Source: Megaustenia siamemsis
Lineage: Eukaryota > Mollusca > Gastropoda > Stylommatophora > Ariophantidae
Length of the DNA: 64,000 nucleotides
NCBI GenBank assembly: GCA_032433765.1
Contig: JAVIAB010000101.1
Span: 59,200,092 to 59,264,091 of the forward strand
Direction of reading: 5' to 3'
A program made the translations under genes and the position numbers. The notes beneath the pieces are model-generated. The model did no database searches, was not told the DNA's origin, and saw nothing but the letters and a program-made list of their open reading frames with translations. This document shows positions 53,686-62,640 of the stretch, one piece after another. The first letter of the stretch is position 1; the number at the start of each line of letters is the position of its first letter.

Positions 53686-54670
53686 GATTGGACTTCCGTT
53701 TCAAAATGGTGGAACATTTCACGTTCTCTCGATCGATGCAGAAAATGCATCTGTGGTTTGATTAATTTCGGCTCTCTGAAGCAATTTTCTGTGTTGAAAT
53801 CAAAATGATGTTCTCTTTAGCAAATCTGCGCTGACGAAGTGGATACATCTGCGCCGCCGAGTACACACAGCAATATTCCTTTTTGACAAGTGAAGTATTG
53901 TAAAAGCAACCTTCACCGCCTAGTGTTGACATGCGGTTTACGTCGCATTGAGTGCTGTTCAATGGCCGACGTTGGAATTGTTTGACGCAAGTTATTTACA
54001 TGCTGAAACACATTAATGAGTACTGTTCCGTCAAGTAGAGCGAAGATTTTCCTCTTGGGGAGTTTGCACCGTGTTTCGTTCGTTGTAGGCTAACCGTACG
54101 GTCTGTTCTTTGATGTGTGACGGGGATAATTTGACGACTAACTGAGTGTTTATATGTTCGGTTGGTGTCAAGAACGATGTCCTAACTAAATCAAGCGCTA
54201 CACATTTTTGTTCACAATATGACAATCATCATTTTTGGGAGGACATGAACTTCCCGTATATGGTGTATAGGCGGCAGGAACCATTGAAGGCTATGTCCGA
54301 AAAGTGTTCCTTGTTGCAGTTTCCTCATATTCCAAGTCCGGCTTGTTGCAGGAGCTACTGAGTTAAGTGTTCTTTGCACACCGTGAGATGTGTGGCTCAT
54401 CCGTTTTATTCATGTTTCGATATTCCAATTGTTTACGATGAATGATGATATCGTATGACAGGGAACAGTTGGCTGTGTTCACTTTCTGCTCGGTATCGCC
54501 TTACTTCTGTTGGCGTGTGCTGAGACTGCTATGATAGGAACTACATTTACCTTTCTTTGGTTGGGAGATGAGTTAGTAATTCGGATGATTCCACTGACAT
54601 GGGAGGTTGAGCGATTATGGATTTTATAATTCGTTTGCAGTGATACCGAGGCCTTCCATAACCAATAACT
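53686..54670 (-). mobile_element. R1 family copy B, 985 bp, bounded by a 10-bp duplication
   Basis: The insertion interrupts a LINE-A copy and is flanked by AATATACTAA on both sides, which fixes its ends: GATTGGACTTCCGTTTC on the left and CCTTCCATAACCAATAACT on the right. There are no terminal inverted repeats beyond a shared ATTGG, and no poly(A) or simple-repeat tail. Its right half is shared with copies A, C and D. On the minus strand two frames keep family peptides: 54747-54547 (IIKSIIAQPPMSVESSELLT, HLPTKER) and 54400-54212 (GVQRTLNSVAPATSRTWNMR, KLQQGTLFGHS). The left ~420 bp are seen only here. The class is unknown; a ~10-bp duplication would suit some DNA transposons or a LINE/SINE-type insertion. 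Confidence 0.8.
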
Positions 54671-55145
54671 AATATACTAACTTCAAAACAAATAACACCA
54701 GGGCTAAAACTAAGAATAGCAAAATGTTGCATTTTCTCAATATTCATGTATGGTGCAGAGACATGGACATTAGATAAGAAAACAGAACAGAAAATTGAAA
54801 TGTGGATTTATTTAAGAATAGGTAGAGTTGGATGGAAAGAAAAGGAAACAAACGAGGAAGATTTAAAACAACTAAAAATGAAAGAGAACTACAAGCACAA
54901 TTAAAGCATGACAAATGAATTGTTTGGGTTATGTTAAAAGACACAACAGACTAATAAAAGTAATATTAGAAGGGAAAATACAAGTTAAAAGAGGCAGAGG
55001 CAGACCAAGACTAACATTGACGAGTAACATCAAAGGTTGGACAAATCAGCCTATGTCAATCTGCACACGCAATGCAAGAGACCGAGTGGAATGGCGATCC
55101 ATGGTAGCCACACTTCGATGCGGAGACGGCACCAAATGATGATAT
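54671..55145 (+). mobile_element. LINE-A, 3' part of the interrupted copy
   Basis: Resumes at AATATACTAACTTCAAAACA (compare 20907) and runs to GGCACCAAATGATGATATTA. Frame 54915-55139 keeps GYVKRHNRLIKVILEGKIQV and KRGRGRPRLTLTSNIKGW. A short deletion around 54797 removes the IEAFE part. Confidence 0.88.
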
Positions 55146-55404
55146 TATATGTATAGATATATAAAACTATGTTTATAATTATTCAACTTTCTATAAATAA
55201 CGGATCATAGATTAGATGGTGGAGTTTTACAAAGAGATTCACCGATATCATCAGCATATACATGTATTATTTAGTCTATGCAGCCCATCTATGTTTGAAA
55301 CTGTTATTATTTGAGTTTATTTTTTATTATTATCGTTTGAGTTATCTCAAGTCGCCTGTCTTAGCATTTTAAATAGAATCATGTGGCAGAAGAAGCCATC
55401 CCTC

Positions 55405-55758
55405 GTATCTTAATGTGTTTCTGTGCTAGTCATGGCTCATATATTGGTGTGTTTATGTGCTAGCCATGGCTCAAAGCTTAGCGTGTGTGTGTGCGTGTGT
55501 GCTAGCCATAGCTCATATCTACGGGTGTGTCATGTTAGTCATATCTCATATCTTGGTGTGCCCGTGTTAATCATGTCTCATATCTTTGTGTGCGTCTGAG
55601 TTTAGGAAATATCTCATATCTTAATGTGTATCTGTGTTAGTCAGGTGTCATATCTTTGTGTGTGCATGTCTTGGTTAGGGATATATCATATCTTTGTGTA
55701 CATGTCTGTGTTATTCTCATCTCATATCTTTGTGTGTGTATGTCTGTGTTAGTCACCT
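55405..55758. repeat. ~36-40 bp degenerate minisatellite, ~9 units
   Basis: Units of the type TGTGTCTGTGTTAGTCATGT then CTCATATCTT recur with variation (GTTAGTCAT/GCTAGCCAT). Minus-strand RYEMRITQTCTQ-like reading is an artefact. Confidence 0.82.
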
Positions 55759-55759
55759 C

Positions 55760-56075
55760 TAGTGACTCGGGCAGATGGTGCTCGTAAACCTGGGAGGGCC
55801 GACCATCTAAGGGCAGAATCTCCCTACAGAAAAGACAATCTGCTGCCTTGCAGGAAGATTGGGAACAATCAAAGGCTAAGGAAAGAAAACCTGAAAAAAT
55901 GCTGGATGAAATCGGATGCACTGGACCACTGGTGCAGAAAACTGTGCAACGTTTTAACGGGTGTTCAATCAGAGTGGATCTGGCAGACTCTAAATGTGTA
56001 GTTCTATCTGTGGGGGCGATCAACACACTTAACGTGACTGCTGACTTCATGTGGGAGTCTAGAATCATACTCTGA
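55760..56075 (+). other. GC-richer, coding-like segment of unknown origin
   Basis: Two overlapping plus-strand frames (55762-56001 and 55848-56075) are open, with peptides such as PGRADHLRAESPYRKDNLLP and GPLVQKTVQRFNGCSIRVDL, then ADSKCVVLSV. Composition stands out from the AT-rich flanks, and the block ends directly at a GA microsatellite. It may be an exapted or decayed mobile-element 5' region. I cannot identify it or choose the real frame. Confidence 0.35.
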
Positions 56076-56090
56076 TTGAGTCCTGATCGC

Positions 56091-56129
<39 letters not shown>

Positions 56130-56130
56130 T
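56091..56130. repeat. (GA)n microsatellite
   Basis: GAGAGA tract with one AAAG interruption. Confidence 0.95.
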
Positions 56131-56689
56131 CTGAGGTCTGAACAGAGTTATATAGAAAGGTTTCTCATTGTAGTAAACCATTACAATATAGGGAAATAGT
56201 CTTCACTCATCATTGGCACATCCCTAGAAGAGCGCGGGCCAGTCGTAACTTAAAGGATGTCTGACATTCCATATACCGAAACTTTGGAGTCAGAATTCTA
56301 TTTTTTCCAACTGCGTTGACTAACCGGGGACGAGAGAGCTTGAAACTCTCGTGATTGGTGTGGAACGCGAGTCGTCTATGGCCCATATGAGGTTAGACAA
56401 CTTTTGAAGGAAATCAGTCAACGATCGGGGAACCAAGGGAAATAAAATCAGACTGGTAACTAGGACCTTTGTTTTGGAACTTTATTAGGGTGCGACAGTT
56501 TTTGTTTTTTTCTATGGAGAGGATAACTCAGATCCCCACCAGAGATTGATTTTCAAGAAAATTGATACGCTTTTTATTATGTCAATGAATGGTATTCATA
56601 ATAATCAAATGATAAGAACCAATGCACTTCCCGAACCCTTGTTTATGAAGCAGCAAACATGACATCTTGTGAATAATAAATATAAAACG
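56131..56689. other. No gene seen
   Basis: Mixed composition with nothing supported. Confidence 0.45.
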
Positions 56690-57105
56690 TAGTGTCTACA
56701 CTTTCCGGTCAATATGGCGGATAGAGGAGAGAAACCGAGGTTTGCTACCGGAGCTATTGAGATTAATGCTCTTTGCATCCTGTGAGCTGTGCTTTTCATC
56801 AGGACAGTTTTTCTATATTTAGAATGCTTACGATGAATGATGATATCGTATGACGAAGTACAGTTCAGCTGCGTTCACTTTCGGTGCCGCTTGGCCTTAT
56901 ATATTTTGGTTTGTGCAGTAGCGGTTATGATAGGGACTCCAGCTACCTTTCTTTGATTTTTTTTATTACAATGAGATGTTAATTCAGATGATTCTACTGG
57001 CATGGACGTTTGAGCATTTTATGGATTGAATTAATGTTTACATACATTATTATTTTTACGTTATGAATTGTAATTCTTTTGGAGTGATACCGAGGTCGTC
57101 GAATA
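56690..57105 (-). repeat. R1 family copy D
   Basis: Plus-strand words shared with copies A and B: CTTTCCGGTCAATATGGCGG, GATGAATGATGATATCGTAT, AATTCAGATGATTCTACTGG, GGAGTGATACCGAGGTCGTC. The minus strand retains MPVESSELTSH-like and MKSTAHRMQRALISIAPVAN peptides. It is more diverged than A-C. Confidence 0.7.
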
Positions 57106-58135
57106 ACTATATTTACTCCAGCTGCTGGCTTCTACACGCGGGTATGTAAATGTAATCTTATGGAAGTTAAACGTCCAATGGCATCGTACTAGGCAACATG
57201 ATTTGAACTCGAGAAGCAAGTCTTCAACATCTGTGTCACTCTTTCCTATACTCAGTTTGCCAATAACATATTCCATCTGTGTTCACTGGATAGCGTCAAC
57301 CTGCAATCGAACTCATATTTACCTTTCTCCCTATGCTTTTACTCAACCACTGAGCCAATTATTCAATATAAAGACAATTATTCTTCTGAATTTGGCATAA
57401 ATAGTTTTTTTTTTGTCTATGACTTTTTTTACGCAAATTCCTCGTTATTCTCTATTGCATGTCTCTGGTGTTAATATACTTTTGTGTAAGCGAATCATTT
57501 CGAGGGAAGTGGCATGTTTACAACACTCGGAAAAAATCACAAATAATCAACAACAGAAAAAAAAGAAGAACAATAGATGGTCCGAAGCAGTATAAAACTC
57601 GTAAAAATCGAACTAGAAATATAAATGAAAAGTAAAGGAAAATAAAATGTAATTAGAAAGTTCCTTGCAAGATCAAAGAAGAATAATTCTTCTGAAAGAA
57701 CGGAAGCGCTCAATGGGGTGAATGTGGGTAAAGGCACATCGAATCGTTCAACAAGGACAACCAACACAGGCATCGAATCTTCTACTTTTGGAGAATGAGA
57801 TCAAGCTGCTGCAGTCACAGTGAATCTCTATCCTTTAAGTCGTTGACAGAAAACAGTGACAGTTTTAATGCAACGCCTTTTTTCAATCGTAAAGTCGTAG
57901 GATGTGATATCACAGACCTGTATCACATATGACAATTAATACTTAATAAACATCTCGAGTAATTTAAACATAGACACCAGGAAAAGTTTAAACCAGATAC
58001 TAAACGTAAATCAATGCCTGAATAATCGTAGACGTACTTCAATGAGAAAGATATCGCTCCGGATAACAATGCTGGCCTGTGCTACCGTTGGTGTTACTTC
58101 TATGATTGATAGATACTGATGATATATTCAAAATT
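57106..58135. other. No gene seen
   Basis: AT-rich; short frames only. A hydrophobic/Ser-rich 65-codon frame (57203-57400) has no support. Confidence 0.5.
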
Positions 58136-58810
58136 TTAAAAGTTATTGAGTTATTGAGTTATTGAGTTATTGAGTTATTTGCGTGTCATCATCATTGCAC
58201 TCCGAACATGTCCATAGGTGCTCAGATCCCCTCATCAGCAATCCCCAAAGTGTCAAGCGACTGTCGACTCCAGTTCTATGTTGGTTGATAGGTCTTCTTA
58301 CACGGCCACCAAGTTTCTCATTTCTGGCTGTGCCCATCTTAACTCCCATTTCCATCATCCGAAGAAGTGACGTGGATCTGTGTTTGTTGAAGTCCTTTGT
58401 TTTTCCTACATCTCGGAGGGCATTGATGATGTCCGCCCGATCCATTGGTTGCACGTCCTCAACGACAGCGCAGCTAGCCAACCTGTCCGCTCTTTCATTT
58501 CCCCGTATTCCCGCATGTCCAGGGTCATAGACAAAGGTGACCTTACGTATTTTGGGTTTCTGCAACGACTGTACCCATTGCATGCGTAGAGAGCCCGCCT
58601 CCACATTTTTATCATGCTCATCGAATCACTCAGTATACATGCGTGGATGTAGTCTTGTGACTCTATTGCACTTCTTTGGTGTCGTCTTACAGATCCGTCG
58701 CCTGTATAGATGACTGCATCTTTCTCATCGGTGTTATCGCAGATGAGACCGTTGACCTCAGCATTAACCACGACCGGGTTCTGTTCCCTACTTTTCCTGT
58801 TGAGTGATTT
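58136..58810 (-). mobile_element. RNase H LINE 3' end with 8-bp-repeat tail
   Basis: The plus-strand left edge is an AGTTATTG tandem tract (58140-58181), the complement of an (AATAACTC)n 3' tail. Inward, the minus strand parallels 25665-26386. One frame (58771-58406) keeps NTDEKDAVIYTGDGSVRRHQ, then jumps to ESQDYIHACILSDSMSM. A second frame (58604-58167) keeps VYDPGHAGIRGNERADRLAS to the terminus. The jump deletes about 130 bp encoding the catalytic Glu of RNase H. The last bases (58800-58810) still match the LINE at 25630. Confidence 0.88.
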
Positions 58811-58917
58811 TAAAAGTGTTTGTCATATGTATTCTGTATTCACCATGCAGTCCAGCGACGACAGGTGGTTCCAACAACAATGGTGGGGCACTTGCATAGG
58901 TCTCTACAGATTGTAAT

Positions 58918-59465
58918 CATCATCATCACCGAGTATCATGCCTGCTGGCGTAGGTGATCATGTCCCTCCACAACATTCGATCTGGACTGTTATTTATCAT
59001 GTCTGTTGTTCACCTTCTGCAAAGCATTTCTCTTAAGCTGTGTGGTATCTTTTCTCTTTGCTTCCATCTATATCTTCCTTCCTCAAATTTTTTTTCAATT
59101 GTTACAATATATTCCAGCTGTTCCCTTCTCATTACATGGCTAAAAATGATGATTGTTTCTTCCTAATATTGGACATTATCTCTCTTTTTGATTTTGCCTC
59201 TTTCAAAACGTTTACATTACTCTTCTTAGCTGTCCATGGTATTCTCAACATTCTTTTGCAAAACCACATTTCTATAGCCTCCAGTGATTGTCGTGTCTGT
59301 TGTCCGATTATCCATTATTCAAACCCATATGTTATGACTGCCACTACAATATCATTTGAACACTCTTTTTCTTGTTTCTTATGTCAAAAATAGATTGCAC
59401 AGTATCTTCCTTATTTTCTGTAAAGCTGCTTTTGCCTGAACAATTCTGTATGTCATCATTCTGAC
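58918..59465 (-). mobile_element. LINE-B 3' end, 5'-truncated
   Basis: The plus strand starts with ATCATCATCATCACCGAGTA and GCGTAGGTGATCATGTCCCT, the complement of the LINE-B tail, and extends to the KTGRKSIFD-like region near 59460. No intact frame. Confidence 0.82.
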
Positions 59466-59837
59466 AATAGGTGTGACTCCTGATAGGTGTCATCTCTTCC
59501 ACAATTTTAAACTCTCGAATAATCTGCTGGTCTTTATTCAATATTGCCACGATATGGAGAAAAGCAACAACAATGGAGGCAGTAGTTATTTAAAATATGA
59601 TCAGAGTTAATAAAACCTCTCGAAGGTCCTGGACTCCTACTATTAAACAATTCCATTTAAACAAAAAACTAACCTACCCGTCGCGCTACTGCTTCAAACT
59701 CGATTCTCATGTTTGTAATCTAAGATGAACACAAAAATGCATTTAAAAACAATTATTATCTTGTTCAAATCTATGCCGTGAAATGTTCACATAAATTGCC
59801 CACAAATAGTGTAAGCTATAATATTTTAGAGAAGATA
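59466..59837. other. No gene seen
   Basis: AT-rich linker between two LINE-B copies. Confidence 0.45.
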
Positions 59838-60768
59838 CCATCATCATCATCAAGTACCAGGGCTGCTGACTTAGCTGATCATGTCTTTCCATAACTTTCG
59901 TCCGCAACAGTTATTTATCATTTATGTTGTTCACCTTCTACCAAGCCATTCTCTGAAGCTGTCTTGTATCGTGTCTCTTTGCTTCTCTCTAGCTCTTTAT
60001 CCCTCCATTTTCCAAGTTGTCACAATATATTCCAGCTGTTCCCTTCTCATTACATGGCCACAAAAAAAGTTATGATTGTTCCTTCTTAGTATTTGAAATT
60101 ATCTCTCTGTTTGCTTATGTCTCTTTCAGAACGTTTTCATTACTCTGCTTAGCTGCTCATGGTATTCTCTATATTCTTCTGTAAAACATTTCTACAGCCT
60201 CCAGTGATTTTGTTGTCTGTTGTCCTATTGTGATTCACAACCACGTGTTGAGACCAATTCACAATAACATCTAATTACTCTTTTTTCTTGTTTATATTAT
60301 AAAAAATGGATTGCATTGTATCTACCTCAATTTTTTTGGAAAGCTGCTTTTGCATGAGCAATTCTGCATCTCACCTCCGTTGTGCATCTACCATCTGTGG
60401 TTAACATTAACATTGTTAACATATATTTAAATTAATTTACATGTTTTTTTTAATATTTTCCCCCTAGTTATTATCGTACGTTTCGGTGATGTCTTTTTCT
60501 TTGATGCTATAATTACTTCTGTCTTTTTGCTATTGAGTCCTTTATTTTTTCTTTCCTTCACTATAATGTCAACAATTCATGTAACTCATTTTCACTCTTA
60601 GCGATATCAAATGTTTCATCAGCATAAACCTGCGGCTATTTTATTATGAGCTTCCAATTGTTAATCAATGCCAGTCTTTTGTGGGTATTAACATACACTC
60701 ACTATACATACTGAATAAATCTGCTGACAGTACAAGACTATGCCTAACATCATGTTTTATTTGTTGAA
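59838..60768 (-). mobile_element. LINE-B RT end and tail, part of a SINE-interrupted copy
   Basis: From the CATCATCATCATCAAGTACC tail edge back to the segment encoding FQQIKHDVRH (minus strand, near 60768). It includes a degraded FADD region (MLMKHLISL-like at ~60620). The next element sequence to the right is SINE2, after which LINE-B RT motifs 1-4 follow at 61100-61800. Confidence 0.78.
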
Positions 60769-61085
60769 ATTGGGGACTTTTGGTCTCGAGGCGAGACGGC
60801 AATTGAATGTAAGGGCTTTCGAGACAGAGAAGCTGTGAGTTTAAATCGCGGTTTCTTTAGATATGCCTTTTTATGTATGATTTCTATCTACTGCAACCAC
60901 ACTGTTCTCACCAGCCATGCCCGTCTGGACATGTGAATTACTCATCCACGACAAAAATATGAGTACCTTTAATGTCGGAGTTAAATGCCCGTGAGGCGAG
61001 GGACCCCTATGCACACAGCTGCTAGGGACAAACGGAGTAACGCGTAACATTCAGTTTCAAGACTCTAGAACTTCACCAGGAGTGA
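60769..61085 (+). mobile_element. SINE2 candidate (tRNA-like), inside LINE-B
   Basis: Begins TTGGGGACTTTTGGTCTCGA with a box A-like TGGTCTCGAGGCGAG at 60780-60794 and a box B-like GAGTTTAAATCGCGG at 60838-60852. Its body includes CCCGTGAGGCGAGGGACCCC and CAGCTGCTAGGGAC. It is GC-richer than the LINE around it and lies exactly at the place where RT motif 5 should be. Confidence 0.5.
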
Positions 61086-61099
61086 TCGCTGGCGAACGG

Positions 61100-61800
61100 A
61101 AACCAAAAAAAAAATTCTCTCAAAACCTTATGATGTATATGTCATTGTTAGTTCCTTTACCTCCTACTAAACCACATTTCTCATCACTAATTTCTGAACT
61201 GGTTTTAATTTGCACTCTTCATATGATGATTCTTAGTAACATATTTGTCATGTCATTCATAAAGCTTTTTGTGTGATGATCATTGCATTCACTCGCACCA
61301 GATTTCTTTGGTAGGGCTATGAATATTGATTTGAGCAGGTTGTCTGGTATATATCCGCTGGTGTAGATATCTTACCAGTATTTTTGTTATTATTTCTATT
61401 CCAATTTCACCCCTGGCTTCAATCTCTTCTATAAGTAATGTATCTGGTCCAAGAGATTTTCTTTACTTCATATTGTGCAAGGCGCACTTCTTGGGGTATT
61501 TCTGGTTCTTCCCCATTATCCGGAATATTTACTTCTGTTCGTTCATTGTCATAAATATCTTTATGTATTGTCTATCGTACCTTATGCTTTCTTGTTCAAT
61601 CAACAGTTCTCATTCCTTTGATCATCTTAAACATCCAGTTTTTGCTTGCGTTTGTCTTCCTGTTAATTCTTTAATTTGTTTGTATATATGTTTGGCATAT
61701 TCTTTTTGTTCCATTTTGTTTCATTATGTTTGCACACCTCTGTTTTAGCCATGTTTCCTTTGCTTCATTGAATTTTATTAGAACTTCGTTATTAACGCTC
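61100..61800 (-). mobile_element. LINE-B linker and RT motifs 1-4
   Basis: On the minus strand from 61800: FNEAKETWLKQRC, then NRKTNASKNWMFKMIKGMRT, then DNERTEVNIPDNGEEPEIPQ, and the motif 3-4 region with MNDMTNMLLRIII and SDEKCGLVGGKGTNNDIYII. Many shifts and stops. This is the upstream part of the copy at 59838-60768. Confidence 0.72.
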
Positions 61801-62640
61801 GACCAACCGCAGTCCAGCTGGTGGCGAATTTGCCAGTAAACACAAATCACATATCCCGTCTGAGGCTAAATTTGCTGTCTGGTGCCTTTCCAGCGAGCAG
61901 TCGTCTACAGGCGTACTACCGGTCGCGTGCGCCACGATCACGTTGACTTTGTTGTCGGGTGAATGAGACCGTACTACTAGTGTCTCCGTAATCAAGTAAC
62001 TACTAGAACAAATAATTTCAAAGCATGATGCATTAACAATGTAAGGATGAAAGTCAAACGAGGAAAGACAAAATAGAAGAAAAAGGATGAAAGGAAATCT
62101 TTTAGCCTTGATCACATCGACATTTAAATCGCACTAATTTCAAAAGCTCTTAAACCCACTGATGATTCGAGTATTGCTTCGCTGTTATTTGTTTCGTGTA
62201 TTTATGTGTTTTGTTTATTTACGTGTTTTACTTATTTATGGGGTGGATCGTTGAACTCGTATTCTCTAAATCGTTATTCATATTGTTTTCTTTGCACGGC
62301 TGCCGGGTTTCTGACAACTTTCACGTACCACGCATGTTGTGGCCATATAGTAGTTTGTGGGAAAAAGGTCTTCGCAAATGCTACGAAATTCGTGCATCTG
62401 AGCTGAAGCTATCTTTACTGCCTTCACTACTACGTAGGGTCGATATGCTTCACACTGGAGAACGTGCTGTGGAAGGGATATGGCAATATGAAGCTGTCCG
62501 TTATGTCCTTAAGGGAATCTTCAACTACACTATACTAAATGTTTATTTTCATTGGATGCCTATTTTATACTTTTTTAATGCGTTAATGTGTTTTTTTAGT
62601 CTATTGTAGCCGATGAACGTCGTAGTTTGCCTTGTCTCTC
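61795..62640. other. Unassigned; includes a possible dispersed repeat at 61795-61960
   Basis: 61795-61960 resembles 12915-13160 on the minus strand (DGICDLCLLANSPPAGLR versus DGMCFLSTTACWSPPGLR). A 137-codon plus-strand frame at 62196-62609 is hydrophobic at its start and has no motif. A minus-strand frame without Met over 62325-62530 is equally open. Nothing can be called a gene with confidence. Confidence 0.35.

Noticed and set aside
53686..54670. Terminal inverted repeats of R1 copy B
   Set aside because: Only ATTGG is shared between the left end and the complement of the right end, which is within chance.
61792..62115. 107-codon minus frame with an apparent signal peptide
   Set aside because: Its second half is the possible dispersed repeat also seen at 12.9 kb and its first half is AT-driven hydrophobic sequence, so a secreted protein is not supported.
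62196..62609. 137-codon plus-strand frame as a membrane protein
   Set aside because: The N-terminus is T-rich low-complexity sequence and an opposite-strand frame is equally open; no family features.
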